Origin: Halomonas sp. 7T
GTDB lineage: Bacteria; Pseudomonadota; Gammaproteobacteria; Pseudomonadales; Halomonadaceae
Length of the DNA stretch: 64,000 nt
Assembly (NCBI RefSeq): GCF_025643255.1
Contig: NZ_CP087112.1
Span: forward strand, 124,001 to 188,000
Direction: 5' to 3'
Numbering within the stretch: the stretch's first letter is position 1; the number at the start of each line of letters is the position of its first letter. The notes under the pieces are model-generated. The model had not been told where the DNA came from. It ran no database searches and saw only the letters and a list, made by a program, of their open reading frames with translations. This document shows positions 20,968-29,041 of the stretch, piece after piece. The position numbers were made by a program, and so were the translations under genes.

Positions 20968-22461
20968 TTGAAGTACCACGACTTGCGCGATTTTATTGCG
21001 GCGCTTGAAGCGCAGGGTGAACTTAAGCGAATTAGCGCTGAGGTTGACCCTTACCTGGAAATTACTGAAATCTGCGACCGCACGCTGCGTGCCGGTGGCC
21101 CCGCACTGTTATTTGAGAATGTGAAGGGCCACGATATGCCGCTGTTAGGCAACCTGTTTGGTACGCCTAAACGGGTGGCGCTGGGGATGGGGCAGGATTC
21201 AGTAGAAGCGCTGCGTGAAGTGGGCAAACTGCTGGCGTTCCTAAAAGAGCCAGATCCGCCTAAAGGTTTGAAAGATGCCTGGGACAAGCTGCCGATCTTC
21301 AAACAAGTGCTAAGCATGGGGCCAAAGAGTGTTAAGCGTGCGCCTGTCCAGGATGTCGTGTATGAAGACGATGAGGTGGATCTCGGTCGCTTACCCATTC
21401 AGCACTGCTGGCCTGGCGATGCAGCACCGCTCGTTACTTGGCCGCTGGTGATCACCAAAGGTCCGCATAAAAAGCGTCAAAACTTGGGGATTTACCGCCA
21501 GCAGAAAATCGCCAAAAACCGCCTGATTATGCGTTGGCTATCCCATCGCGGTGGTGCCCTGGATTTTCTTGAGTTTCAAAAAGCCCATCCTGGCGAGCCG
21601 TTTCCGGTCGCCGTCGCGTTAGGTGCTGACCCGGCCACGATTTTGGGTGCCGTGACTCCCGTGCCCGATTCGCTCTCTGAATATGCCTTTGCCGGGCTAC
21701 TGCGCGGCTCACGCACTGAACTGGTGAAATGTGGCCACGCGGACCTTGAAGTGCCAGCCTCTGCTGAGATTATTCTTGAAGGGTTTATTTACCCGGATGA
21801 TATGGCACCAGAAGGACCGTTTGGCGATCATACCGGTTATTACAATGAGGTCGATCACTTCCCAGTGTTCACCGTGACGCGGATGACCATGCGCCGCGAC
21901 GCTATTTATCACTCAACCTATACCGGCCGCCCACCCGACGAGCCTGCCATTCTAGGCGTTGCGCTTAACGAAGTGTTTGTGCCCATTCTGTGTAAGCAGT
22001 TTCCCGAAATTGTCGACTTCTACCTGCCGCCAGAAGGGTGCTCTTACCGTATGGCCGTGGTGACGATGAAAAAGCAGTACCCCGGGCATGCCAAGCGCGT
22101 GATGATGGGCGTTTGGAGCTTCTTACGTCAGTTTATGTACACCAAGTTTGTCATTGTGCTGGACGACGACGTGGATGCGCGTAACTGGGAAGATGTCATG
22201 TGGGCGATCACCACCCGGATGGACCCGGCTCGGGATACGGTCATGGTGGAAAACACCCCCATCGACTATCTCGATTTTGCGTCGCCTGTCTCGGGGCTAG
22301 GGTCCAAGATGGGGCTGGATGCGACCAATAAATGGCCTGGCGAAACCGACCGCGAATGGGGCACGCCGATTGTGATGGATGAAGCGGTGAAAACGCGGGT
22401 CGACGCGCGTTGGGATGAGTTGGGCATCGATATTCCGTTACCCGCATCTCGCCACAGCTAG
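20968..22461 (+). CDS. ubiD: 4-hydroxy-3-polyprenylbenzoate decarboxylase UbiD
   Basis: UbiD decarboxylates octaprenyl-4-hydroxybenzoate in ubiquinone synthesis, using prenylated FMN made by UbiX. The 497-residue protein begins [21 protein letters not shown]. It contains NLGIYRQQ with the conserved Arg, [12 protein letters not shown] with active-site residues, and [17 protein letters not shown]. The start is TTG, preceded by GAGGAGAG. The next gene is a flavin reductase of the Fre type, a common neighbour of ubiD. Confidence 0.95.
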   Translation: MKYHDLRDFIAALEAQGELKRISAEVDPYLEITEICDRTLRAGGPALLFENVKGHDMPLLGNLFGTPKRVALGMGQDSVEALREVGKLLAFLKEPDPPKGLKDAWDKLPIFKQVLSMGPKSVKRAPVQDVVYEDDEVDLGRLPIQHCWPGDAAPLVTWPLVITKGPHKKRQNLGIYRQQKIAKNRLIMRWLSHRGGALDFLEFQKAHPGEPFPVAVALGADPATILGAVTPVPDSLSEYAFAGLLRGSRTELVKCGHADLEVPASAEIILEGFIYPDDMAPEGPFGDHTGYYNEVDHFPVFTVTRMTMRRDAIYHSTYTGRPPDEPAILGVALNEVFVPILCKQFPEIVDFYLPPEGCSYRMAVVTMKKQYPGHAKRVMMGVWSFLRQFMYTKFVIVLDDDVDARNWEDVMWAITTRMDPARDTVMVENTPIDYLDFASPVSGLGSKMGLDATNKWPGETDREWGTPIVMDEAVKTRVDARWDELGIDIPLPASRHS

Positions 22462-22503
22462 TTCGGTGTCGCGGGCCAAACGACTTTCCACAAAGAGGCT
22501 TTA

Positions 22504-23271
22504 ATGAGCGCAACGACGTTAACGTGCAAAACGCTAACCTGCCAAGTCACCGCCGTTGAGGATTTAAATCCTGACGTATTTGGAGTGACCGTTGAAGGGC
22601 GCGCTGAAGCCATGCAGCATGCACCAGGGCAGTATCTAGAGCTCAAGCTAGACGACGAAACGTGGGTGCCGTTTTCCATTGCCAGCGCCGACCGACGTGA
22701 TGGCACCATTGAATTACATATTCAGCACTGGCCAGAACGCGATAATTCAGCGCGCTTGCGTGACCTGCTGCAAGTGGCCAACCAGCTAACAGTACGGCTG
22801 CCCAACGGCGAGTGTGTGTTGAGTTCGGAGGGTGAGCGCCCGCTGCTGCTGATTGCTGCTGGCACCGGTTTTGCTCAAATGAAAGCCATTATGGAAGCCG
22901 CCCTGCAGAGCCAGCCCGAGCGGCCTATCTCACTTTGGTGGGCAGCGCGTGAGCATCGCGATCTTTATGCTGAAAGCTTAGCGACTCAATGGGCGCAGCA
23001 ACACGACAATGTGTCCTTTCAAGCAGTGACGGAATTTCCGCTAACTGAACCCCTCGCGCAGGGCGAGCGTATTTTTCATCATCAGGGCCGCGTAGATTTA
23101 GTGTTGGAGAGCGAGCTTGCCAATACGCCCATTACGCCCAGCGACTGTGATATTTACCTGTCGGGCTCGCCGGGCATGGTATACGCCTGTGTTGATGTGC
23201 TGGAGCGCCTTGGGGTCAGCAGTGAGCGAATGTTTTCAGATGTATTTGCCTACGCTCCGCGGCCTCAATAA
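22504..23271 (+). CDS. fre: NAD(P)H-flavin reductase, Fre/LuxG type
   Basis: This ferredoxin-NADP reductase-like protein of 255 residues probably reduces free flavins with NAD(P)H, as E. coli Fre does next to ubiD. The flavin-binding motif PFSIAS lies at residues 56-61, the nucleotide-binding AAGTGFA at about 118-124, and the C-terminal YLSGSPGMVYA motif follows. No iron-sulfur domain is attached. It may recycle reduced FMN for the UbiX/UbiD step, which is inferred from position. The ATG follows the ubiD stop by 42 bases. Confidence 0.85.
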   Translation: MSATTLTCKTLTCQVTAVEDLNPDVFGVTVEGRAEAMQHAPGQYLELKLDDETWVPFSIASADRRDGTIELHIQHWPERDNSARLRDLLQVANQLTVRLPNGECVLSSEGERPLLLIAAGTGFAQMKAIMEAALQSQPERPISLWWAAREHRDLYAESLATQWAQQHDNVSFQAVTEFPLTEPLAQGERIFHHQGRVDLVLESELANTPITPSDCDIYLSGSPGMVYACVDVLERLGVSSERMFSDVFAYAPRPQ

Positions 23272-23335
23272 AATGACCCACCACCCTACGCTATCTCTGT
23301 CTCGGTAAATTTCTACCTTAATAAATGGAGGCTTT

Positions 23336-23464
23336 ATGGCCGATCATGACGACAACTTTAAAGATGAATCTGGTTTGCTTGCCATTGTGCTGGGCGTTGT
23401 AGTGCTGGTGAGTATGAGCGCACTACCTGCAACGATTGGCTGGGTACAAGCATTTAGCGGCTGA
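23336..23464 (+). CDS. Small single-pass membrane protein (42 residues), unknown
   Basis: A GGAGG ribosome-binding site seven bases before ATG 23336 opens a 42-codon ORF. The N-terminus is charged (MADHDDNFKDE) and is followed by a hydrophobic helix (LLAIVLGVVVLVSMSALPA). The protein is probably a small inner-membrane protein with its acidic end in the cytoplasm. I do not recognise a family. It lies between fre and the aromatic attenuator and could share a transcript with either. Confidence 0.55.
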   Translation: MADHDDNFKDESGLLAIVLGVVVLVSMSALPATIGWVQAFSG

Positions 23465-23541
23465 TAGTTGCCATTTTGCGCATATGCAGGCAGGATTAAG
23501 CACTAGCCCTTTTGGCGAACTCATTAAACGAGAACACTGTT

Positions 23542-23685
23542 ATGTATAACGCACCTTCTACACAGCGCCTTGCCGCCAAGCCGGAAACGGCCGTTAGCGC
23601 ATATCCCGCTGTGCGTGTAAGTGCGTTTGCATTTGCTTATGCAGGTTATTGGTTTAGCCACGGTGTGCCCATGGCCGACCAGTAA
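23542..23685 (+). CDS. Aromatic-rich leader peptide 1 of the DAHP synthase gene
   Basis: A 47-codon ORF has six aromatic residues in ten positions near its end (Phe29, Phe31, Tyr33, Tyr36, Trp37, Phe38, in FAFAYAGYWF). It stops shortly before a terminator hairpin at 23729-23766. It is placed so that a ribosome stalled at the Tyr-Trp-Phe codons would cover segment 1 of the downstream attenuator. A ribosome reaching the stop would block segment 2. These are the hallmarks of a biosynthetic attenuator leader. All three aromatic amino acids seem to be sensed. The Shine-Dalgarno is weak. Confidence 0.75.
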   Translation: MYNAPSTQRLAAKPETAVSAYPAVRVSAFAFAYAGYWFSHGVPMADQ

Positions 23686-23706
23686 CGTCGCGCCAACAGG
23701 CACACC
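23662..23706 (+). promoter_or_regulatory. Attenuator segments 1 and 2 (anti-antiterminator and antiterminator arms)
   Basis: GGTGTGCC at 23662-23669, inside leader 1 just after the aromatic codons, is the exact reverse complement of GGCACACC at 23699-23706 (segment 1:2). CCAACAGGC at 23693-23701 can instead pair nine bases with GCCTCGGTTGG at 23735-23745 (segment 2:3, with a two-base bulge), which takes the 5' arm of the terminator. A local hairpin, CAGGCA to TGCCTG, also covers segment 2. The layout fits classical transcription attenuation. Confidence 0.7.
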
Positions 23707-23728
23707 ACCTTGGTTGCCTGCCGCATGC

Positions 23729-23766
23729 AAAGAAGCCTCGGTTGGTAACCCAACTGAGGCTTCTTT
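23729..23766 (+). terminator. Attenuator terminator upstream of the DAHP synthase gene
   Basis: A 17-base-pair stem runs from 23729-23745 to 23750-23766 with a TAAC loop and a single G-U pair. The 3' arm ends in CTTCTTT and is followed by GGTTT, giving a U-rich exit. It lies after leader peptide 1 and before leader peptide 2, so it is an internal regulated terminator and not the end of an operon. Confidence 0.8.
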
Positions 23767-23817
23767 GGTTTCAAGCCTCTCAAAACGTCTACAGAACATT
23801 CATCAAGGAGCTGCACC

Positions 23818-23997
23818 ATGTCTTACCGCGCACACGCTATCGCCCCTTCCATCGCCCTTTGCTATCTCGGCTATGGCTATGGCTGGCGATTTAGCGGCGC
23901 GCGGTCGGTGCAAGCTGCCACCTCCGACCGTGCCTGCTTGGGTGGCCCATTAGTCACAGGTAGTCATACGCGATGTCATACGCTTTCGGAGAGATAA
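23818..23997 (+). CDS. Aromatic-rich leader peptide 2, coupled to the DAHP synthase start
   Basis: AAGGAG and ATG 23818 open a 59-codon ORF with Tyr16, Tyr19, Tyr21, Trp23 and Phe25 (CYLGYGYGWRF), a cluster resembling leader 1 (FAYAGYWFS). Its TAA at 23995-23997 ends two bases before the DAHP synthase ATG, and the enzyme's GGAG lies within its last codons, so translation is probably coupled. Alternative hairpins exist after the aromatic codons (CGGTCGG to CCGACCG; GCCACC to GGTGGC), but there is no T-run. Any second control would be translational. Confidence 0.65.
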   Translation: MSYRAHAIAPSIALCYLGYGYGWRFSGARSVQAATSDRACLGGPLVTGSHTRCHTLSER

Positions 23998-23999
23998 AC

Positions 24000-25070
24000 A
24001 TGAATGCCCATGCCAGCCCTTTAAAGTCACCGCTGTCGCCATTAACAAATTCGCCGGTGGGGTCTTCCCAGCCACTGCCGCTGCCTACAGAGCTTCGCCG
24101 CCGTATAGGCGTTAGTGCGCCACTCAGTGAGCAAATTAACCAACAGCGCCTCGCCGTTCAGCGTGTACTGAATGGTCAAGACAATCGCCTCCTGGTTGTA
24201 GTGGGCCCGTGCTCTGTACATGATCCCGATGCAGCCCTTGAGTACGCCGACAGGTTAGCAGCACTGAGCGATGACATCAGTGAGCATATTCTGCCGGTCA
24301 TGCGTGTTTATGTGGAAAAACCCCGTACCACTGTGGGATGGAAAGGGCTCGCTTATGACCCGGACTTAGACGGTAGCGGCGACATGTCGCGGGGTCTCGC
24401 ACTCTCTCGAGAGTTAATGCACGCCGTCGCAGCACGGGGCCTGCCGGTGGCCACCGAGCTTTTGCAGCCTATGCTGGCACCTTACCTGGATGACCTGCTG
24501 AGCTGGGTCGCTATCGGAGCGCGAACGACCGAATCCCAGCTGCACCGAGAGCTGGCCAGCGATTTAAGCGCTGCCGTGGGGTTCAAAAATGCGACAAGCG
24601 GTGATGTGCAGGTAGCGATTGATGCCATGCAGGCAGCGGCCCACTCCCACCAGCGGTTTGCGATTGATAGCGAAGGTCGTCCAGTGATGCAGGAGACGGC
24701 TGGCAACCCTCATACTCACCTTGTACTGCGTGGCGGCCACGGCGAGCCGAATTACCAGGCCCACCATGTGCGCTCATCGGTCAATACCCTACAAAAAGCC
24801 GGTCAAAACCCGCGCTTGATGGTGGACTGCAGCCATGCCAATGCGCGTAAGGATCATCGCCGCCAAAGCGAGGTAATGCTGGATGTGCTTGCCCAGCGCA
24901 ACGCGGGCGATGCCAACGTCGTCGCGTTGATGCTCGAAAGCTATCTACACGAAGGTAAACAGGCGCTTAAACCCAACAGTATGCGCTACGGGGTGTCGGT
25001 AACTGATGCCTGCGTGAGCTGGGAGACGACGGAGCGGCTGCTAAAAACCGCCGCTGAGCGAATGCGTTAG
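24000..25070 (+). CDS. 3-deoxy-7-phosphoheptulonate synthase (class I DAHP synthase, AroF/G/H family)
   Basis: DAHP synthase joins phosphoenolpyruvate and erythrose 4-phosphate in the first step of aromatic amino-acid synthesis. The 356-residue protein carries the metal/PEP motif VVVGPCSVHDP, the MRVYVEKPRTTVGWKGL segment, GARTTESQLHRELASDL, and the metal-binding MVDCSHANARKDH. It is the AroFGH type I-alpha form. The feedback isoform cannot be assigned by eye, so no gene symbol is given. The ATG at 24000 follows GGAGAG and is two bases after leader 2. The mixed Phe/Tyr/Trp leaders imply repression by the aromatic pool at large. Confidence 0.9.
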   Translation: MNAHASPLKSPLSPLTNSPVGSSQPLPLPTELRRRIGVSAPLSEQINQQRLAVQRVLNGQDNRLLVVVGPCSVHDPDAALEYADRLAALSDDISEHILPVMRVYVEKPRTTVGWKGLAYDPDLDGSGDMSRGLALSRELMHAVAARGLPVATELLQPMLAPYLDDLLSWVAIGARTTESQLHRELASDLSAAVGFKNATSGDVQVAIDAMQAAAHSHQRFAIDSEGRPVMQETAGNPHTHLVLRGGHGEPNYQAHHVRSSVNTLQKAGQNPRLMVDCSHANARKDHRRQSEVMLDVLAQRNAGDANVVALMLESYLHEGKQALKPNSMRYGVSVTDACVSWETTERLLKTAAERMR

Positions 25071-25172
25071 GCCGCGTTATTTGAGCATACGTGCTCACCA
25101 TCCTCGATCGCCTCTTGTTTGCCCTGGCCAGCTCCGTATCATAAGAAGCTTCTATTGATAATGAGGTTGGCC

Positions 25173-25685
25173 ATGGCTTTCACCCTTGAGCAGCACAGTC
25201 CCGATGCTTACCGTCGCAAAGCGCGTATGATCAGTATCGCGATGGCGGGTCAGCTAGTCGTGTTTGGTCTGCTGTTTTCGATGCTATTAGCCGCCACCTT
25301 TGGCGGCAGTTTCTGGATGAATGCCCTTGGCGTATTGCTCGGGTTGCTAGCCACTAGCGCGATGTTCGCGGTACTGCGTGACCGGCCCTGGATGACAGAA
25401 ATGCGCTACGTCTGGCAGCTCAAACATCATCTTTCGCATATTAGTGGCTACCTAAAGCCCCTGCGTAAAGGGGTAGAGGAGAATAATCGTGTAGCGCTGG
25501 ATATCGTGACTTTTTACCACCAGGGCATGACGCAGCTCGCTGAGTTAAATGGTCGTACTACCGACGATGATGCCGAGCGGCTGGCTGAAAAGATGCAGAT
25601 AAAAATCAAGCGTGAAGAGTTAGGCCTGCCAGAGCAGGTTAATCGCTTTGACCCACAGGATTTGAGTGCTTTTAAACGCCGCTAG
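25173..25685 (+). CDS. DUF3087 family membrane protein
   Basis: A 170-residue protein begins MAFTLEQHSPDAYRRKARMI and has two hydrophobic segments (about 20-65) separated by a short loop. A cytoplasmic helical part contains YVWQLKHHLSHISGYL and ALDIVTFYHQGMTQL. I recognise this layout as the DUF3087 family of gammaproteobacteria, which has no known function. The start at 25173 follows GAGG. An upstream in-frame opening at 25119 lacks a ribosome-binding site. Confidence 0.65.
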   Translation: MAFTLEQHSPDAYRRKARMISIAMAGQLVVFGLLFSMLLAATFGGSFWMNALGVLLGLLATSAMFAVLRDRPWMTEMRYVWQLKHHLSHISGYLKPLRKGVEENNRVALDIVTFYHQGMTQLAELNGRTTDDDAERLAEKMQIKIKREELGLPEQVNRFDPQDLSAFKRR

Positions 25686-25732
25686 ACGCTTGTTTAATGC
25701 CGTTAGGGTTATCCAACAGGGAGCATTGAGTC

Positions 25733-26461
25733 ATGATCCACGCAAGAAAATCGCTCGTCGCCATGGCAATTATGACCACAACACTGGCTATCGCTGGCTG
25801 TGCCACGTCTACAACGGCGCCAAGTGAGTCTGCCAACATGACGGTAAACAGCAGTGCGCCTTTGCTGCCTGCCGCTCTATTCCCTGGTAGCGCCGAGAGG
25901 TTTGATGCCTGGGAGTGTCAACCTGCCAACCAGAACCTAGTAACCGCAGTGAACGATGACAATCTGCGTCTCTGGTCACTGCACGGCGCCTGGCGTTTAC
26001 CTCAAGCCATTGTTGCCAGCGGTGCGCGCTACCAAGATGGTGTTATTAGTTTCTGGAACCGTGGCGATCAGGCGCAGGTAGAAACTCCACGCGGCCAGCT
26101 ACAGTGCCAGCAAGGCTTAGCGCGCGAGGCGTCAACCCGTGCGGGTCACCCCGGCGTCATGTTTTTGGGGCGTGGTAATGAGCCAGGCTGGTCGATTGAG
26201 CTGGCCCATGACGAACCGGTAATGACCTGGACAACGGCTTACGGTACTGAAACGCACACCTTGCCCTATATGGTGAGCGTGATGGATAACGACGCGGGCC
26301 GTGTTGTGATTGAGAACGCCAATGCAGAGCGCTTTTTCCGCGTGCGTATCGAAGCTGGCGCCTGTTTTGATGACATGAAAGGCCAGCCTTATCCTGCCCG
26401 TGTGACACTGACGATAGATGGCCAGCAGTACAACGGCTGCGGCCAGGGCATCGCTCCGTAA
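25733..26461 (+). CDS. Two-domain lipoprotein: MliC-like plus COG3650-like
   Basis: A 242-residue lipoprotein has a lipobox ending in IAGC (Cys23). The first domain (about 58-125: AWECQPANQNLV, paired Cys, QVETPRGQLQCQ) resembles the MliC/PliC inhibitors of c-type lysozyme. The second (about 140-242) carries FLGRGNEPGWSIEL and IEAGACFDDMKGQPYPARVTL, typical of COG3650-type envelope proteins. It is probably anchored to the outer membrane and may protect peptidoglycan. The domain calls are from memory of the motifs, and inhibitor activity is inferred. Confidence 0.6.
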   Translation: MIHARKSLVAMAIMTTTLAIAGCATSTTAPSESANMTVNSSAPLLPAALFPGSAERFDAWECQPANQNLVTAVNDDNLRLWSLHGAWRLPQAIVASGARYQDGVISFWNRGDQAQVETPRGQLQCQQGLAREASTRAGHPGVMFLGRGNEPGWSIELAHDEPVMTWTTAYGTETHTLPYMVSVMDNDAGRVVIENANAERFFRVRIEAGACFDDMKGQPYPARVTLTIDGQQYNGCGQGIAP

Positions 26462-26476
26462 TCAATCGCTAACATT

Positions 26477-27547
26477 TTAGCAGTGGTAAAGGAAAGGAGC
26501 TGCGCGCCATTGAGGCTCAATAAAATCGCTAGCGCATAACGCCGTCACATTGCCTGTTGCTCTAGCCGCGAGCCTAGAAAGTGTTGTGAGCTGGAGCCCG
26601 CGTGAGGTGTCTAGCTCCTCGCTGATGTCGACGGGGCGCCAAAGCTCCCCATCCCGTGTTGCCAGGGTAAAACTGAAAGGGTGAAAACCCGGAAAACCGA
26701 GACGAATATCCGTCGCAACTAAGGTTTCCTGATTATCAATCCACTGCGTGTCATAACGTAGAAAGGGGCCAGTAAACCATGCTAACCGCTGTCCAAGCGG
26801 CCCTGCGAGCGCGCTCTTCTCAAGTGCGACATTACGCTTTATAGGCTCAAGCGTAGGGGAGCGCTGGCCATCAAAGACGCTGATTAGACTCTCAAAATAG
26901 CGATCGTCGTCAATCACGGTGGCACGCCACAAAGCAATATTAAACGGTGTTGGTTGAACCAATACGGGCGCCTCTTGCAAACCAGCGTCGGCTAATGCAG
27001 GCGCTAAACGTTGCTCAATGCTCCATTTCGCGCCAGCTGCCAGCAGCAAATAGAGGCTTGATACCGTTAATCCGACGGCGCAGGCTTTGCGTACTTTTTT
27101 AACTGTAACGGCGATAATCAGCGCAATCAGTAGGGGCAAGGTGTAGAAAGGATCGATAATAAAGACGATAGGCCACGCTGCAGGCGGAATATCGAGCGGC
27201 CAGAACAGCTGAGTGCCATAGGTGGTCAATGAATCTAGTAGCGGATGAGTGATCAAAATGAGCGCAAAAAAGCACCACCACTTTCCCAATGATATATCAC
27301 GAGCAGGTGCGAAGCGGTGGCAAAGCAGTGCCAGTACCGTGGCTAACCCGGTCAGCACAAACAGTGAGTGACTAAAACCGCGATGCTCTGTCACATTGGC
27401 AACGGCATCGCCATAATCGAGCACTACGTCCAGGTCGGGTAAGGTGCCAAGCAGTGCACCGATCAGTACGGCTTTTCGGCCCAGTCGTTTGCCAAGAACC
27501 GCACCGCCAATGGCGGCCCCAAGAGCAGCTTGTGTGATTGAGTCCAC
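26477..27547 (-). CDS. YdjM-type membrane-bound metal-dependent hydrolase
   Basis: The 356-residue membrane protein begins MDSITQAALGAAIGGAVLG and has PDLDVVLDYGD and EHRGFSHSLFV, then THPLLDSLTTYGTQLFWP. These Asp and His residues are the conserved metal-binding set of the YdjM/DUF457 family. About four membrane segments lie in the N-terminal half, and a soluble C-terminal half is unique to the longer members. E. coli ydjM is SOS-induced, but no LexA box was searched for rigorously here. It is convergent with the lipoprotein gene and divergent from the DUF411 gene. Confidence 0.75.
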   Translation of the reverse strand: MDSITQAALGAAIGGAVLGKRLGRKAVLIGALLGTLPDLDVVLDYGDAVANVTEHRGFSHSLFVLTGLATVLALLCHRFAPARDISLGKWWCFFALILITHPLLDSLTTYGTQLFWPLDIPPAAWPIVFIIDPFYTLPLLIALIIAVTVKKVRKACAVGLTVSSLYLLLAAGAKWSIEQRLAPALADAGLQEAPVLVQPTPFNIALWRATVIDDDRYFESLISVFDGQRSPTLEPIKRNVALEKSALAGPLGQRLAWFTGPFLRYDTQWIDNQETLVATDIRLGFPGFHPFSFTLATRDGELWRPVDISEELDTSRGLQLTTLSRLAARATGNVTALCASDFIEPQWRAAPFLYHC

Positions 27548-27624
27548 GAATGTCTCCTTGGGGTGATCCCCGAATGCTAAGCAAGTAGCTTATTATTATA
27601 CAGAACTGTAAAGAGGATGTTTGA

Positions 27625-28074
27625 ATGTCGCAAAATCGTCTAATTAAACGTCTGGGAGTCACTCTTCTTGCTGCGTATTCGCTTAACACCCTGGCAGCAC
27701 CTACGATTGACGTGCACAGTGACCCCAACTGTGGCTGCTGCGGTGCTTGGGTGAGCCACCTCGAAGAAGCCGGGTTTGATGTTAACCATCATCGCGATGG
27801 GGACGTTCGGGCTATCAAAATGGCCAATGGCGTTCCACCCGAGCTTGCCTCTTGTCATACGGCCATTGTGGATGGCTACGTGATTGAAGGTCATGTGCCC
27901 GCATCCGATATTCAGCGCCTGTTAGAAGAGCAGCCAGAGGTCGTTGGGCTAACGGTACCGGGTATGCCGCATGGTTCTCCGGGGATGGAGACAGGCCGCG
28001 TGGATGATTATGCGGTGCTCAGCTGGACGCGTAATGCTAACCCGCCCGCTATCTTTAGCGAATATACCCAGTAA
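27625..28074 (+). CDS. DUF411 family periplasmic metal-binding protein
   Basis: The 149-residue product has a signal peptide ending near NTLAAP. The DUF411 core follows: DPNCGCCGAWVSHLEEAG with Cys36, Cys38 and Cys39, then SCHTAIVDGYVIEGHVPASDI and VPGMPHGSPGME. DUF411 proteins are often found near copper-resistance genes and are thought to bind metal. Here no copper pump adjoins it. The ATG is preceded by AGAGG at good distance. Confidence 0.85.
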   Translation: MSQNRLIKRLGVTLLAAYSLNTLAAPTIDVHSDPNCGCCGAWVSHLEEAGFDVNHHRDGDVRAIKMANGVPPELASCHTAIVDGYVIEGHVPASDIQRLLEEQPEVVGLTVPGMPHGSPGMETGRVDDYAVLSWTRNANPPAIFSEYTQ

Positions 28075-28092
28075 TGATGAAGGGAGAGTGAC

Positions 28093-28533
28093 ATGCAATT
28101 TTTGCACACCATGGTTCGGGTAAGCGACTTAGATGCATCGCTGACGTTCTACTGTGATCTGCTGGGCCTGAAAGAAGTGCGCCGCAAAGAGAATGAAAAA
28201 GGCCGCTTTACGCTGGTCTTTCTCGCTGCACCGGAAGACGAAGCGCGCTCAGAGCGCCTAACGGCCCCAGAACTAGAACTGACCTATAACTGGGACCCTG
28301 AAGAGTATACCGGTGGACGCAACTTCGGCCATTTGGCCTATCGAGTCGACGATATTTACGCGCTATGCAAAAAGCTTCAGGAGAATGGCGTTACTATTAA
28401 TCGCCCTCCGCGGGACGGGCATATGGCGTTCGTGAAGTCGCCCGACGGAATCTCGGTAGAGCTGCTGCAAAAAGGTGATGCGCTCTCGCCCCAGGAGCCA
28501 TGGGCATCCATGGAAAACAGTGGAAGCTGGTAA
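28093..28533 (+). CDS. gloA: Lactoylglutathione lyase (glyoxalase I)
   Basis: The VOC-fold enzyme isomerises the methylglyoxal-glutathione adduct to S-lactoylglutathione in the cytoplasm. At 146 residues it has both beta-alpha-beta-beta-beta modules. It has [24 protein letters not shown] with His5, the ELELTYNW strand with the Glu ligand, NFGHLAYRV with the second His, and ISVELLQ with the final Glu. The metal ligands of the Ni-type family therefore seem intact. It follows the DUF411 gene by 18 bases. Confidence 0.88.
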   Translation: MQFLHTMVRVSDLDASLTFYCDLLGLKEVRRKENEKGRFTLVFLAAPEDEARSERLTAPELELTYNWDPEEYTGGRNFGHLAYRVDDIYALCKKLQENGVTINRPPRDGHMAFVKSPDGISVELLQKGDALSPQEPWASMENSGSW

Positions 28534-28559
28534 CGTCAAATAGAAGGAGTAACGATAAG

Positions 28560-29012
28560 GTGAAAGGACTAACCCGTAATGCTTTGGTGGGAATGGGTCT
28601 GGCGCTTCTTGTCAGTGCATGCAGTAGCGCCCCGCAACAAGAGCGTGTAGATGTCCCGCAAAGCACTGAATTATCGGGCCCGATTGTCGATCAGCGTTGG
28701 AATTTACTACTGGTAGGTACCGATGAGCGGCTATCCATGCAAGAAACCCCGTTTTTCCGCATTGAGCGTGACGGTAAAGTAAGTGGTTCGGATGGCTGTA
28801 ACCGCTTTACCGGTAGCGTGAGTTTAGGCGAAAGTCAGCGCATCGAGTTTAGCGAGCTGGCGTCCACCCGCATGGCCTGCCCTAATATGGAGGATGCCAA
28901 ACGGGTAACCGATATGCTTGATACGGCTTACCGCTATCTGATCGACCACGACCGACTGGTGTTTTTTGGCCCAGATAGTCGCGTGTTAGGCGGCTGGCGC
29001 GAAGCCAATTAA
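28560..29012 (+). CDS. META/HslJ-domain lipoprotein
   Basis: The probable start is GTG 28560, ten bases after GAAGGAG, giving a 150-residue lipoprotein with a lipobox LLVSAC (Cys21). A META domain follows: QRWNLLLVG, then the SGSDGCNRFTGSV motif, STRMACPNMEDA and LVFFG. HslJ proteins are linked to heat shock and novobiocin resistance in E. coli, but a biochemical role is unknown. A longer frame opens inside gloA at 28500 and is less likely. Confidence 0.8.
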   Translation: MKGLTRNALVGMGLALLVSACSSAPQQERVDVPQSTELSGPIVDQRWNLLLVGTDERLSMQETPFFRIERDGKVSGSDGCNRFTGSVSLGESQRIEFSELASTRMACPNMEDAKRVTDMLDTAYRYLIDHDRLVFFGPDSRVLGGWREAN

Positions 29013-29041
29013 GTCTTTAGCCACCACCTGATCGCCATTAC

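Noticed and set aside
23902..23946. Second intrinsic terminator after the aromatic codons of leader 2
   Set aside because: Competing seven- and six-base stems exist but neither is followed by a T-run. Transcription termination there is not supported.
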